A stretch of 64,000 nucleotides of DNA from Desertivirga xinjiangensis (GTDB taxonomy: Bacteria > Bacteroidota > Bacteroidia > Sphingobacteriales > Sphingobacteriaceae): positions 122,653 to 186,652 of the forward strand of contig NZ_JAFMZP010000009.1 in assembly GCF_024436435.1 (NCBI RefSeq), read 5' to 3'. The position numbers and the translations under genes were made by a program. Under the pieces are notes generated by a model. It was not told the origin of the DNA. It searched no databases and was given only the letters and a program-made list of their open reading frames with translations. Position 1 is the first letter of the stretch. The number at the start of each line of letters is the position of its first letter. Below are positions 26,207 to 36,450 of this stretch, piece after piece.

Positions 26207-27151
26207 TTATTTCTTCAGATTTAGGAGCATATCTTCCGTGATACTTATCAAGTCGTAGTGCGGCTCCCAATTCCAGTCTTTGCGGGCAAGGGAGTCATCG
26301 ATTGATTTTGGCCAGCTATCGGCAATAGCTTGCCTCGGGTCGGAACTAGTATAGCTGACCTCGAATTGCGGAACATGCTTTTTGATTTCTTTGGCCAGCA
26401 TGGCCGGAGTAAAACTGATTCCTGAAATATTATATCCCGAACGTGTGCTTAAGTTTTCTGCCGGGCTATTCATTAGTTCCAGAGCAGCCCGTATAGCATC
26501 AGGCATATACATCATTGGTATTTCGGTATCTGCCTGTAAAAAACACTCATACAATCCACTTTCCAAAGCACTGTGAAAGATATGAACGGCAAAATCTGTA
26601 GTGCCGCCACCTGGTTCTGCTTTCCATCCCATCAATCCGGGGTAACGGATGCATCTCACATCTAATCTATGTTTGATATTATAATACTCACACCACCTCT
26701 CTCCTGCAAGTTTGCTGATGCCATAAATGGTTGTTGGGTCCATCACGCAGGACTGCGGAGTATGATGTTTTGGAGAATGTGGGCCAAACACAGCGATAGA
26801 ACTCGGCCAAAACAGCTTTTTAACATTGAAGCCTACCGACAGCTCCAAAACATGAAGCAAGCCGTCCATATTCAGGCGCCAGGCATGTTCAGGCTGGAGT
26901 TCACCAGTGGCCGATAGTATGGCAGCAAGGTGATATACTTGCTTAGGTTTGTATTTCTTAAAAACAGATGAAAGTGATCGTTTCTGAAGGACATCACACT
27001 CTTCAAAAGGGCCGTCTTTCCGGTGTTCGAAATCAGGAAGTTTGATGTCACAGGCAATAACGTTTTGCGGAAGGTATACAGACCGCAACTGTTCTACCAG
27101 CTCTGTGCCTATTTGTCCGTTTGCTCCGAATACGAGTATGTTCTCTTGCAT
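26207..27151 (-). CDS. L-threonine 3-dehydrogenase, SDR (epimerase-like) type
   Basis: A 314-residue NAD-binding protein of the extended short-chain dehydrogenase fold. N-terminal VFGANGQIGTELVEQL binds NAD; the active site has the Y-x3-K in TTIYGISKLAGE. Segments YHLAAILSATGE, WRLNMDGL and VRCIRYPGLMGWKAEPGGGT are typical of the epimerase-like threonine dehydrogenases of Bacteroidota rather than sugar epimerases. It oxidises threonine to 2-amino-3-ketobutyrate, the substrate of Kbl at 10.4 kb. Confidence 0.85.
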   Translation of the reverse strand: MQENILVFGANGQIGTELVEQLRSVYLPQNVIACDIKLPDFEHRKDGPFEECDVLQKRSLSSVFKKYKPKQVYHLAAILSATGELQPEHAWRLNMDGLLHVLELSVGFNVKKLFWPSSIAVFGPHSPKHHTPQSCVMDPTTIYGISKLAGERWCEYYNIKHRLDVRCIRYPGLMGWKAEPGGGTTDFAVHIFHSALESGLYECFLQADTEIPMMYMPDAIRAALELMNSPAENLSTRSGYNISGISFTPAMLAKEIKKHVPQFEVSYTSSDPRQAIADSWPKSIDDSLARKDWNWEPHYDLISITEDMLLNLKK

Positions 27152-27207
27152 ATTAAAGTAATTACGTAACCTGCAAAAGGCTATACTTGTTTAATTAAAG
27201 GGGCCGT

Positions 27208-28116
27208 CTATACCAGATGCGGGGCATCTTCCCTGGGCTGAACGGTTTCATTAGCACTATATTTCCACCGTCGGTGCGACCAAAGCCATAGTTCCGGTTT
27301 TTCCCGGATTATTTCTTCTAATTTCTGAAGGTAAAAGTTTGTAATTTCTTTCTCAGCGGTAGATTCTGGTATGTCTGCAAGGGTATGAAATGTGCATTCG
27401 TAAAATCCTCGCTTGTACCTGTTGATGTGACAATATACAACCGGGTTTCTTGTCATCTTAGCTAGCTTTTCAGCACCGGTAAAAACAGCTGTCGGTTGAT
27501 TCATGAACTGTGTAAAGTAACTGATCTCACTTCGGGCTGGCGTTTGATCTCCCACCAATATAGCGAGATAGGACTTGTTTTTGTACTCAGTCACTTTCCG
27601 AAGAATATTCTTCATAGGAGCAAGAATGGCATTGAACCTGCTTCGCATTCGATTGATCAGTTGTTCAAATTTCTTGTCGGTTAGCGGTTTATAAACAATT
27701 ATCACGGGTTGCTCAAGTAAGATAGAAATGATTAGACCTCCCCATTCCCAATTCCCATAATGTCCTGTAATCGCAATTACTGCTTTATTATTATCGAAAT
27801 GCCTGGTAACCTCCTGAAGATTATTTATTCTGAATCTTGCCTTCACCGATTCTCTTGTAATGGTGAGCATTTTGATCGACTCCAGCAGTTGGTCAGATAA
27901 AAAATGATAAAACTCTCTTGCTATCTTTTGTATCTCCCGGTCGTTTTTTTCAGGGAAAGAGGAGCGAAGATTTTTGAATACGACGTCCTTCCTGTATCTT
28001 ATGATGTAATAAATGAGAAAAAACAGGCAGTCTGAGATCGCATATATGATTCGGAACGGAAGAAACGATATCAGATAAAAGAGGGCCTTGACTATATAAA
28101 ATACAGGCTGTTTCAT
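27208..28116 (-). CDS. Lysophospholipid/lipid A acyltransferase-family protein (LpxL/HtrB-like)
   Basis: A 302-residue membrane-associated acyltransferase. A hydrophobic N-terminal segment is followed by the catalytic HX4E motif at His119-Glu124 (TGHYGNWEWGG), then VIIVYKPLTDKKFEQL, RSRFNAILAP, GDQTP and a C-terminal KPELWLWSHRRWK. This matches enzymes adding the secondary acyl chains to lipid A. It is near the threonine dehydrogenase (about 55 bases) on the same strand, but no functional link is obvious. Confidence 0.88.
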   Translation of the reverse strand: MKQPVFYIVKALFYLISFLPFRIIYAISDCLFFLIYYIIRYRKDVVFKNLRSSFPEKNDREIQKIAREFYHFLSDQLLESIKMLTITRESVKARFRINNLQEVTRHFDNNKAVIAITGHYGNWEWGGLIISILLEQPVIIVYKPLTDKKFEQLINRMRSRFNAILAPMKNILRKVTEYKNKSYLAILVGDQTPARSEISYFTQFMNQPTAVFTGAEKLAKMTRNPVVYCHINRYKRGFYECTFHTLADIPESTAEKEITNFYLQKLEEIIREKPELWLWSHRRWKYSANETVQPREDAPHLV

Positions 28117-28259
28117 GCTGTCGCCAAAATCAACAAAATAACGGATTTTAGCTGAATACAGCTTCTAAGTAATTAGAATTGTTCCCCTTTAATTACTAAA
28201 TGTCTCAAGTTTTACACTATTTTGATAGATACATATTTGAGCCGGATGCCAGTGAATGA

Positions 28260-28281
28260 GGTCCGGAAGGAATTCCGGACC
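28260..28281 (-). terminator. Hairpin after the lamin-tail protein gene
   Basis: GGTCCGGAA-GGAA-TTCCGGACC with perfect 9-bp arms lies about 22 bases past the stop. There is no clear T-run, so it may be a weak terminator or an mRNA-end stabiliser. Confidence 0.4.
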
Positions 28282-28302
28282 AGAGAGCTTGATACTGTTT
28301 TT

Positions 28303-30918
28303 TTAGTTGAGCTTTGTTGCCAGAACACAGCTTTTACGATATTTTCGAATATTCCCCTTTAAGTCAAATACGTCGAAACAGAGAACATAGATCCCCATAT
28401 CCGCGCATCTGCTTTTTTCGTCGAGTCCATCCCATGTTATAGATCCCTCGTTTGCCAGAGTAGTATTCTTCGCCAGCTTTCGTATAAGTACGCCCTTATC
28501 ATTATAGATTGTTGCATTGGCTACTAGTCCCGCTTCTGGAAATTTGTAGTTGATCAGTAAAGCATCTTCGAATCCGTCATTATCTGGTGAGAATGTTTTA
28601 GAAAGCAAAAAGACGGCATCTTCGGAGGGAAAGGGCTCCACACTTTGAGAATTTTTATAACCCGGGGTCGCGAAGCCAACCGATGAAGCTGCCGACCTGA
28701 AGTTCCCAGGCTCATCTGATGGTCGCTTGTAGCTGACCCTTTCAAGCGAAATCCCTTCCGGGTCTTTGATCAGGGCAAAATGCATTTTGGCGGTGTACGA
28801 GAACTGGTCGATTCTATTTTCCCCGGCAAGTAATACAAGCGTTCCGGCATCGTCATTTAGGGCTGGCATAGAGGCCATTTTTAGAAAAGCATCCGGATTA
28901 TCTGTACGATACTGCATTTTTATATTATCAGGGTCTGAACTTAAAACCAGGTAATGTTTAGGCTGAAGCATCAGTTGAGCACTGCTGACCTTTTTTATGC
29001 TAACCAAACTATCCTGCTCTTTGATAGTAGCAATTGAAAGCTCTCTTAAATCGAAAGGCACGTCGCCATTATTATAGATCTCCACAAAGTCGGCACATTC
29101 AGGCCTCGGATTAAATAAGATCTCACTGATTAAGATGTCATTTTGGGAGATTGCATTGGAGTAGTCAAATTGTGCGGAATTGTTGTTCGCTGAGATCAGA
29201 ATGCCGGAGCAGTCTGTGAGCCCCGATACCAGGACGCTGTACAGTTTTCCTCTGCTTATGACTTGGTGATATGTCATTTCTACTTTAGTAAGTTCCGGAG
29301 ATAAGACCTTCACTGATGCTGGAGAGCCCAGGCCGTTGTTAACCTGATAATTAGTTGAACTGGCGGCTGAAAGGCTGTCAACCGGGCGATTGAAGCTTAG
29401 CTGTATCGTTATACTATCTTTAACGAAAGCTCCCGTTAACGACAATGGCAGGGTAGAGGCATCTGACCGGAAAACGGAATTTTGACGGCCAGGAGTTCCC
29501 CCTGTCACATCGATGCTTGCTGTCCAGTTCTGCATACCGGTGCAAGTCTCACGCTTATCAATCAGTTCAATAGACCAGCCACCGGCCTGCTTTTCCGGGT
29601 CTTTATACCAGGTATCTGTGTACGAGACAGAATCGATCAGTACATTTTGGGAACTGAAAAGTTTAAGTCTGTCATTAGAATTGTTTAGGGATGGCCATGG
29701 CGATATTCCCAGTACCTCTCCATATTTCTTAAATTCTGAAGTATCAGCTTTAGCGCAGAGTAAGAGGTGTTCTCCGGGATCTAAAACATATGCAGGCAGA
29801 CTTGCTGCAGATGCAGCATCACTGTATTTCCAGTTTTCAAGAGAAATAACCTGGCTAGTAGTGTTCCAGAGCTCTATAAATTCGGCCCCTGGCAAACCTA
29901 ATACCGGAGTTGGATCGGCAAAGATTTCATTGATCACCACATCTTTGGCCCTTGGAATATATTGCGGAATGTAAGAAAAAGTCCCGGAATTATGTCCCGA
30001 GATCTGGTTGCCACTTTCATCGAAAATATGCATGGCTGTCAAAGTGTAAGAACCTGGTGTAAAGTTATTGGCAAAGCCGAGGATATAGCGATTTGGCTCC
30101 GCTGTGCTAACAACGGTCTGAGGATTGCCATAACCGTTACTCAGTGAATAGTTCAGCACATTTGTGGCAGAAACCCCGGTGATTGCTTCGTCAAAGGAAA
30201 CAGTAAGCCGTTTTTCGTCAAGCACTGTGACTGATAATAGTTTTGGCGGATCCTGGTCGAAGGATAGTTGACGAATACTGATATTATCAAAAAAGTGTTT
30301 CTTAAAAAAGCTGGAAGTTGATTGCTGAATGTAGATCCCAAAGTAGGCGCTGCTGTTAAAACTACCATCCATAATCACTCCTTCTGAAACATAGGAGGCA
30401 CCTGTTCCTGTCAGGTCTCTTTCCAGGTTGAAGAGATTGCCGGATGTACGGGTAACTTTGACCTTGATGCGATTGTTCGTCGAGCTGCTTACAGAAAGAT
30501 CAGCACCATCTATTAATTTAACCGAAATGCTCCCGCTTCTCTTATACAGGCTGATTTCGTCATTGGTATTCCCGATCCTCACAAAATAACCATTGATATT
30601 AGCCGCTTGCAAGTTGGCCTGGTCCGAGATAAGGTATATATCAGTATAATTAGCACTGGAGGTTGCGAATTTAAGATTGCAATAAAATTCCCAGGCGCAG
30701 TTATTCGCCAGAGAGCTGGGAGTACTTAAATAAAAGTTGCTGTTTGCCGACTCGGAGTTTGATCGAAGTTGATTCCCGTCAACAATAAAGTGCTCCCCTG
30801 AATTACTACCAGTCCATTTGGGTGCATTAGCGAAGTCACCGTCATCAAAATTGTCATTTACTTGTGAAAACGCGATTTTTACAAAAAATATAAAGAAAAA
30901 AACTAAACATTTATTCAT
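28303..30918 (-). CDS. Large secreted protein with two lamin-tail domains and a FlgD/CHU_C-like end
   Basis: An 871-residue exported protein. Signal peptide (LVFFFIFFVKIAFSQ), then a concanavalin-like N-terminal domain (about residues 20-215) and Big-type Ig modules. Two lamin-tail domains open with DVVINEIFADPTP (about 325) and ILISEILFNPRPECADFVEI (about 595). The C-terminus (TFSPDNDGFEDALLINY..GSITWDGLDEKSRCADMGIYVL) resembles FlgD-Ig / gliding-associated modules. Probably surface-exposed or secreted; the substrate is unknown. Divergent from asd with about 50 bases between. Confidence 0.75.
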   Translation of the reverse strand: MNKCLVFFFIFFVKIAFSQVNDNFDDGDFANAPKWTGSNSGEHFIVDGNQLRSNSESANSNFYLSTPSSLANNCAWEFYCNLKFATSSANYTDIYLISDQANLQAANINGYFVRIGNTNDEISLYKRSGSISVKLIDGADLSVSSSTNNRIKVKVTRTSGNLFNLERDLTGTGASYVSEGVIMDGSFNSSAYFGIYIQQSTSSFFKKHFFDNISIRQLSFDQDPPKLLSVTVLDEKRLTVSFDEAITGVSATNVLNYSLSNGYGNPQTVVSTAEPNRYILGFANNFTPGSYTLTAMHIFDESGNQISGHNSGTFSYIPQYIPRAKDVVINEIFADPTPVLGLPGAEFIELWNTTSQVISLENWKYSDAASAASLPAYVLDPGEHLLLCAKADTSEFKKYGEVLGISPWPSLNNSNDRLKLFSSQNVLIDSVSYTDTWYKDPEKQAGGWSIELIDKRETCTGMQNWTASIDVTGGTPGRQNSVFRSDASTLPLSLTGAFVKDSITIQLSFNRPVDSLSAASSTNYQVNNGLGSPASVKVLSPELTKVEMTYHQVISRGKLYSVLVSGLTDCSGILISANNNSAQFDYSNAISQNDILISEILFNPRPECADFVEIYNNGDVPFDLRELSIATIKEQDSLVSIKKVSSAQLMLQPKHYLVLSSDPDNIKMQYRTDNPDAFLKMASMPALNDDAGTLVLLAGENRIDQFSYTAKMHFALIKDPEGISLERVSYKRPSDEPGNFRSAASSVGFATPGYKNSQSVEPFPSEDAVFLLSKTFSPDNDGFEDALLINYKFPEAGLVANATIYNDKGVLIRKLAKNTTLANEGSITWDGLDEKSRCADMGIYVLCFDVFDLKGNIRKYRKSCVLATKLN

Positions 30919-30967
30919 CTTTGCGGGATTTAAAAAATTAAATTACAAATATTTAAGAAACAAAAAA

Positions 30968-31960
30968 ATGAGAGTCGCAGTTGTAGGCGCTACGGGCCTT
31001 GTAGGTTCGGTGATGTTAAAAGTTTTAGCAGAGCGCAATTTCCCTGTTAGTGAATTGATTCCGGTAGCATCCGCAAAAAGTGCTGGTAAGGAAGTTGAAT
31101 TCAAGGGAAAGAAGTACAAGGTGGTTACCGTGGACGAAGCAATTGCACTGAAACCAGATGTAGCGTTGTTTTCTGCAGGTGGTGGTACCTCTCTTGAATA
31201 TGCTCCGCGTTTTGCGGAAGCAGGAATTACAGTTATTGATAACTCTTCTGCATGGCGTATGGATCCAACCAAGAAATTGGTTGTACCTGAGGTAAATGCT
31301 CATGTTTTAACTGCTGAAGATAAAATTATTGCCAATCCAAATTGTTCCACAATACAGATGGTAGTAGTATTGAAACCTCTTCATGAAAAGTATAAGATCA
31401 AACGCGTAGTAGTTTCTACTTATCAATCAGTAACAGGTACTGGCGTAAAAGCTGTGGATCAGTTGATGAACGAGCGTAATGGTATCGAAGGACCAATGGC
31501 TTATGCTTATCCAATTGATCTTAACGTAATTCCACAAATTGATGTATTCCAGGATAATGGTTACACCAAAGAGGAAATGAAAATGATCCTGGAGACTAAA
31601 AAGATTATGGGAGACGATTCAATCCGTGTTACAGCAACAACAGTTCGTATCCCGGTAATGGGTGGTCATTCTGAGGCTATAAACATTGAATTTGAAAACG
31701 AATTTGATCTGGCTGAAGTTCGCAGCCTATTGGAAGCTCAGGAAGGTGTGATTGTAGTGGATGATCCTGCTAACGCGAAATATCCTATGCCTAAAGATGC
31801 TCACGAAAGAGACGAGGTATTTGTTGGGCGTATCCGCCGTGACGAATCTCAGGATAAAACTCTGAATCTATGGGTTGTTGCAGATAACCTTCGTAAAGGT
31901 GCTGCTACCAATGCTGTTCAGATTGCTGAATATCTGCAGAAAAACGGAGTACTAGCGTAA
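30968..31960 (+). CDS. asd: Aspartate-semialdehyde dehydrogenase
   Basis: NADPH enzyme making aspartate semialdehyde for lysine/diaminopimelate, threonine and methionine. It is 330 residues from ATG 30968; a longer frame through the divergent gene is rejected. GATGLVGSVMLKVL binds NADP; Cys126 in NPNCSTIQM is the nucleophile; later motifs are VSTYQSVTGTGVKA and VMGGHSEAI. Codon use is smoother and more GC-balanced than in its neighbours, in keeping with a well-expressed gene. Followed by a terminator. Confidence 0.95.
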   Translation: MRVAVVGATGLVGSVMLKVLAERNFPVSELIPVASAKSAGKEVEFKGKKYKVVTVDEAIALKPDVALFSAGGGTSLEYAPRFAEAGITVIDNSSAWRMDPTKKLVVPEVNAHVLTAEDKIIANPNCSTIQMVVVLKPLHEKYKIKRVVVSTYQSVTGTGVKAVDQLMNERNGIEGPMAYAYPIDLNVIPQIDVFQDNGYTKEEMKMILETKKIMGDDSIRVTATTVRIPVMGGHSEAINIEFENEFDLAEVRSLLEAQEGVIVVDDPANAKYPMPKDAHERDEVFVGRIRRDESQDKTLNLWVVADNLRKGAATNAVQIAEYLQKNGVLA

Positions 31961-31979
31961 GCTTATCATAAATAAATTG

Positions 31980-32012
31980 AAAGCGGCGGCCTCAGGTTAG
32001 CCGCTTTTTTTT
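31980..32012 (+). terminator. Rho-independent terminator after asd
   Basis: AAAGCGGC (31980-31987) pairs with GCCGCTTT (32000-32007) around a 12-nt loop, and the T-run extends to 32012. Confidence 0.8.
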
Positions 32013-32040
32013 GTGCCGTACTTTGACGAAGTTTAACTTT

Positions 32041-32066
32041 GGCACACGCGGCACCACGCGTGCGCC
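32041..32066. repeat. GC-rich dispersed palindromic element, copy a
   Basis: GGCACACGCGGCACCACGCGTGCGCC, nearly its own reverse complement, located between asd and dacB. It shares the core 'GCACACGCGGCAC..GCGTGC' with copies near 45.6, 45.86, 47.2-47.4 and 57.6 kb. Confidence 0.7.
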
Positions 32067-32132
32067 CTGCTATATTTTTGGCATACAAAGAATTAATTGG
32101 CTGATTGATATGTTATAGTTATAATTGGGATA

Positions 32133-33542
32133 ATGAAATTTCATCTTCTCTATATCTTCTTTTTTGCATCAACATCGGGGCTGTTCAGTCAGTCTCTTAC
32201 TCAAAAAATAACTAAGGCTTACGCTGTGTTTGAACAAGACGCTCAGCTCCGGTACGGACTCAGTTCTCTGACAGTTTTAAATTCTAAAACAGGAGAAGTG
32301 CTTTTTTCAAAGAACGCTGATATGGGGCTGGCACCGGCTTCAACGCTAAAGACCATTACTTCCGCTACAGCATATCAAATTTTAGGGAAAGAGTTCCGGT
32401 GGGAAACGGCACTTGGATACACTGGTTCCATTACAAACGGGGTGCTCAGAGGAGACCTGATATTAAAAGGAAGCGGAGACCCTACCCTCGGTAGTAACCG
32501 GTACAGCCAGTCAAAGCCGGACGTATTGCTAGCGAAGTGGGTAAATGCACTGAAGACTGCTGGTATAAAAAAAATAGACGGCAGGGTGATCGTCGACGAT
32601 TCCTTGTTTGGTACTCAAACTGTTCCTTTAGGCTGGATCTGGCAGGATATAGGGAACTATTACGGGGCGGGGGCCACATCTGCAAGTTGGCGCGAGAATG
32701 AGTTCGGACTGGTTTTTAAAGCAGGCAACGAGCCGGGAGACAAAACACAGCTCATCCGAACTGAACCAGCGATTGCTAACCTTACCATAATTAATGAGGT
32801 GACCACAGGTAAAGCCGGTAGCGGAGATAATGTTTATGCTTATTCTTCCCCCTATTCTGATATCGTATACCTTCGCGGGACTTACGGTCTTGACCTGCAA
32901 AAAACCATTAAGGCATCCATTCCTGATCCTGCTTTGGTGCTTGCATCAGAATTGCAAGGCTACCTGCAAATGTCAGGCATCCCATCACAGAATAAGGCCT
33001 CAACTGCAAGGCAGATAAACGCCCAGGGACAAAAGAGCCCGCAGGCCTTAAAGATCATCAGTCTGTATCAATCGCCTTCCTTGTCGCAAGTTGTATACTG
33101 GCTTAATCAGAAAAGCCTCAATCTGTATGCTGAGAACCTCCTGAAAACGCTGGCTTTAAATCAGGGTAAAGATGCAGGATTTGAAGAGGGGGTTCAGGTG
33201 ATCAAAGAATATTGGGCGTCAAAAGGAATTGATCATAACAGTCTAAACGTTTTGGATGGAAGTGGATTGTCCCCGGAAAACAGGATCACTACAAAAACGA
33301 TGGCCAAAATCCTTCAACTTGTTAAATCTGAACCATGGTTTGGGAGTTTTTACGAAAGTTTGCCCCTGTATAATAATATGAAAATGAAAAGCGGTAGCAT
33401 TCGGAACGTATTGTGTTATACAGGCTATGAGGAAAGTAAACAAGGCACTCCTCTAGTGTTCACATTTATTACCAATAATTATAACGGTAGCACCTCAGAT
33501 ATAAAACAAAAGATGTTTAAAGTGCTTGATTCTCTTAAATAG
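32133..33542 (+). CDS. dacB: D-alanyl-D-alanine carboxypeptidase/endopeptidase (PBP4, peptidase S13)
   Basis: Periplasmic peptidoglycan hydrolase that trims or opens crosslinks. It is 469 residues with a signal peptide (MKFHLLYIFFFASTSGLFSQ). Penicillin-binding motifs: S70-x-x-K73 (APASTLKTIT), the SLNLYAEN region for SxN, and K419-S-G (MKMKSGSIRN). LKGSGDPTLG and NVLDGSGLSPENRIT are DacB signatures. The serine peptidase gene follows after 20 bases. Confidence 0.93.
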   Translation: MKFHLLYIFFFASTSGLFSQSLTQKITKAYAVFEQDAQLRYGLSSLTVLNSKTGEVLFSKNADMGLAPASTLKTITSATAYQILGKEFRWETALGYTGSITNGVLRGDLILKGSGDPTLGSNRYSQSKPDVLLAKWVNALKTAGIKKIDGRVIVDDSLFGTQTVPLGWIWQDIGNYYGAGATSASWRENEFGLVFKAGNEPGDKTQLIRTEPAIANLTIINEVTTGKAGSGDNVYAYSSPYSDIVYLRGTYGLDLQKTIKASIPDPALVLASELQGYLQMSGIPSQNKASTARQINAQGQKSPQALKIISLYQSPSLSQVVYWLNQKSLNLYAENLLKTLALNQGKDAGFEEGVQVIKEYWASKGIDHNSLNVLDGSGLSPENRITTKTMAKILQLVKSEPWFGSFYESLPLYNNMKMKSGSIRNVLCYTGYEESKQGTPLVFTFITNNYNGSTSDIKQKMFKVLDSLK

Positions 33543-33562
33543 TCGGACAGTAACCCTTTCAA

Positions 33563-36406
33563 ATGAAGAGACTTCTACTTCCTTATTTTATTGCTTTTAG
33601 TGCTCTTTCCTCCTTTGCCCAGGAAAAGAAAAAGGGATTTACTTTCCCGGCTGCTCATACCAGCCCTGACTATGTGCCAGGAAAAGTAGTTTTCAAACTA
33701 AAAGAAAGCCCTCAAAAAAGTAATAAAAGGACTTTCAGCGAAAATGTAGTATATCTTCAATCGGTAACCGTGATGAAAATAGAAAAGAAGTTTCACGAAG
33801 CTGCAACCGGTGAAAAGGAAAGAAACAAAGTGTTTAACAGGGCTGAAAACTTCGGTTTAGATCGTATTTACGAACTTACAATTCCAGACTCGGAGGATAT
33901 TAGTAGTGCGATTGACGAATTACTTCAAAGTGAGGAGGTGGAATATGCTGAACCTCTTTACATATACCAGGCCAGTTATATCCCTGCAGACCCCGCTCTG
34001 ATAAACCAGTCATATCTCGAGAAAGTTAAGGCTCCTCAAGCCTGGGATCTGATACGGAATATCCGGAAAACGATTATTGCAATTGTCGATTCAGGTTCAG
34101 ATCTGGAGCATCCCGATCTGGCAGGAAATATCTCCTATAATGTAAACGACCCGGTAAACGGTGTGGATGATGATGGAGATGGTTATATAGATAATTACAG
34201 AGGCTGGGATTTTGTAGGAGCAACCGCTTCCAACATGGCGGAGGATAATGATCCAAATATCACTCAGCAGGGTGGTGACCATGGTGTGCATGTCAGCGGA
34301 ATTGCATCCGCAGTTACCGATAATTCTACAGGTGTAGCAAGTATTGCTTTTAATACTGCTCAGTTGCTCATCATCAAGGCTGCGGCAGATGATAATGGTA
34401 CGAAAATCTTAAGGGGGTACGAAGGTATCAAATATGCCGCAGACCATGGCGCTAAGATAATCAACTGCTCCTGGGGCGGAGTAGGAGCCAGCTTTTATGG
34501 TCAGGATGTGGTTAACTATGCTATTGAAAAAGGATGTCTCATTGTAGCCGCGGCAGGAAACAGCTCTGACGATATTCCTCAGTACCCTGCTGGATTTGAC
34601 GGTGTGTTAGCAGTAGCTAATGTGGGTGTTGACGACGTAAGGAATTCGACCTCAAATTATGGATACTATGTGTCGCTTGCAGCGCCGGGCGCTAACATTT
34701 ATAGTACCACCTTTGATAATACTTACGGTTCAAAAACAGGGACATCAATGGCATCGCCCGTAGTTGCAAGCGCAGCAGCTTTGCTAAGTGCCTATTTACC
34801 ACATTTTTCAATGCAGCAAATAGGTGCACAGCTGAGGGCAACTGCCGACAATATAGATGCATTTAATCCAGGGTTCGGTAAGCGATTAGGTAGTGGGAGG
34901 TTAAACGTTTACAGAGCATTAACCGAAAGCCCTCCTTCCATCAAAATACAGAATATCACCTTGTCCGACAAAGCGAATGGTATTATACCGGCCGCGGACA
35001 CCCTTACAATAACCATTGATCTGAAGAATTTTCTTTCTCCGGTAAATAATTTACAGGTGAACCTGTTGTCTGACGACCCCAATGTTGTGATCACCGAAGG
35101 ACTGCACACGGTCGCGTCCATAGGTACCCTTATGACTCAAAATAATGTTGGTCCATTTAAGATATTTATTAAGCCGGGAACTCCTGATAACAGTCAGGTT
35201 GAATTCAGATTGCAATACAGCGCTAATGGTACTTATCAGGATTTTGAGGGATTTGTAGTTACCGTAGCCCGCGACTATCTCAATATTAGCAATGACATTA
35301 TCGCAACCACGCTTACAAGTACCGGGCAGATTGGCTTTTTGGAAGCAGGCACCGATGCGGGTACTTTAGGTTTTCAATATAAAGGAAACCAGCTCTTGTA
35401 TGAAGCGGCCCTGATGATCGGTAACTCAGAATCGAAGGTTTCCAATAACGCCCGTTCATCGGCAGAAGAATCGGATAACCACTTCGTCAAAAGAGTCAAA
35501 ATTCAAAGCTCGAATACTGCGGATGCTATTTCAGCCCGTGCGGAGTTTGATGATAAGGGAAGCCCTTCGCCCTTAAATGTTTATGTAAAGCAAAGGTCCT
35601 GGATCTATAAAGATGTCGACACTGGTGATGTTTTAATAGCGGAATATGAGGTGCATAATCCCGGCAATACAGAATTAAGAAACGTGTTTGTCGGATTGTT
35701 TATGGATTGGGATATTGATGGCGGATCTACTAACGCTACTGCCTATGATCCGGCAACTAAGACAGCCAGGGTATTTGATAAGAGCGGCGGTTCTCAGCCT
35801 CTGGCGGGGGTAAAACTATTAAGTGAAGCAAGTCCTTGTTATTATCCGCTAAGCAACAGCTTGTCGAACGACATCCTGGCCAACAACGACTTTACCATAG
35901 AGGAGAAGTTTAAGACGCTTTCAAATGGCATAAGATCTCAAAGTCTCGGACTAAATGTGGCCAATGGGCTGGACGTGTCTTTTGTTACCGGCTATGGCCC
36001 GTATATAATACCTGCAAATGGTTCTGTCAAGGTGGCTTTTGCCTTGATTGGTGCAGAAAACGAGGATGAGTTAGAGGCCGCCGGAGGGAAAGCACAGAAA
36101 AAGTATAGTGTAATTTATGAGGCCTCGAAGGTTGCCGCCGTAACTATCAAAGCTTATCCAAACCCTTTGACCGGAGGTAGTGCTTCCCAAAGATTGAGCT
36201 TTACGCTGCCCGAAACAAAACGGATCTCTCTTGATCTTTATAATACCATGGGCCAAAAAGTAAAGACCTTTATTAAAAGCTCAATATATCAGCAGGGGGA
36301 ATATACTTCGGTGTGTGACCTTTCTGATGTTGGCAGCGGAGTATATATCTACCGCCTTAACGTTGATGGTGATATCAAAAGCTTCAAAATAGTAAAACTT
36401 GAATAG
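33563..36406 (+). CDS. S8 (subtilisin-like) serine peptidase with T9SS C-terminal sorting domain
   Basis: A 947-residue secreted protease. Signal peptide (LLLPYFIAFSALSSFAQ), an inhibitor-like propeptide (about residues 35-140), then the subtilase domain with Asp176 (AIVDSGSDLEHPDL), His240 (GGDHGVHVSGI), oxyanion Asn (VAAAGNSSDD) and Ser395 (TGTSMASPV). Beta-rich modules follow. The last about 75 residues (IKAYPNPL, LDLYNTMGQKVKTF, GVYIYRLNVDGD, SFKIVKLE) are a type A T9SS sorting signal. No T9SS machinery gene is in the window. Possibly co-transcribed with dacB. Confidence 0.92.
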   Translation: MKRLLLPYFIAFSALSSFAQEKKKGFTFPAAHTSPDYVPGKVVFKLKESPQKSNKRTFSENVVYLQSVTVMKIEKKFHEAATGEKERNKVFNRAENFGLDRIYELTIPDSEDISSAIDELLQSEEVEYAEPLYIYQASYIPADPALINQSYLEKVKAPQAWDLIRNIRKTIIAIVDSGSDLEHPDLAGNISYNVNDPVNGVDDDGDGYIDNYRGWDFVGATASNMAEDNDPNITQQGGDHGVHVSGIASAVTDNSTGVASIAFNTAQLLIIKAAADDNGTKILRGYEGIKYAADHGAKIINCSWGGVGASFYGQDVVNYAIEKGCLIVAAAGNSSDDIPQYPAGFDGVLAVANVGVDDVRNSTSNYGYYVSLAAPGANIYSTTFDNTYGSKTGTSMASPVVASAAALLSAYLPHFSMQQIGAQLRATADNIDAFNPGFGKRLGSGRLNVYRALTESPPSIKIQNITLSDKANGIIPAADTLTITIDLKNFLSPVNNLQVNLLSDDPNVVITEGLHTVASIGTLMTQNNVGPFKIFIKPGTPDNSQVEFRLQYSANGTYQDFEGFVVTVARDYLNISNDIIATTLTSTGQIGFLEAGTDAGTLGFQYKGNQLLYEAALMIGNSESKVSNNARSSAEESDNHFVKRVKIQSSNTADAISARAEFDDKGSPSPLNVYVKQRSWIYKDVDTGDVLIAEYEVHNPGNTELRNVFVGLFMDWDIDGGSTNATAYDPATKTARVFDKSGGSQPLAGVKLLSEASPCYYPLSNSLSNDILANNDFTIEEKFKTLSNGIRSQSLGLNVANGLDVSFVTGYGPYIIPANGSVKVAFALIGAENEDELEAAGGKAQKKYSVIYEASKVAAVTIKAYPNPLTGGSASQRLSFTLPETKRISLDLYNTMGQKVKTFIKSSIYQQGEYTSVCDLSDVGSGVYIYRLNVDGDIKSFKIVKLE

Positions 36407-36450
36407 TGTCAGCTACCCGAACTTAAACCTTGAAACTTAAAACTTACCCC

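Noticed and set aside
10375..27151. kbl and threonine dehydrogenase as one operon
   Set aside because: They are about 15 kb apart with many divergent genes between; only the pathway links them.
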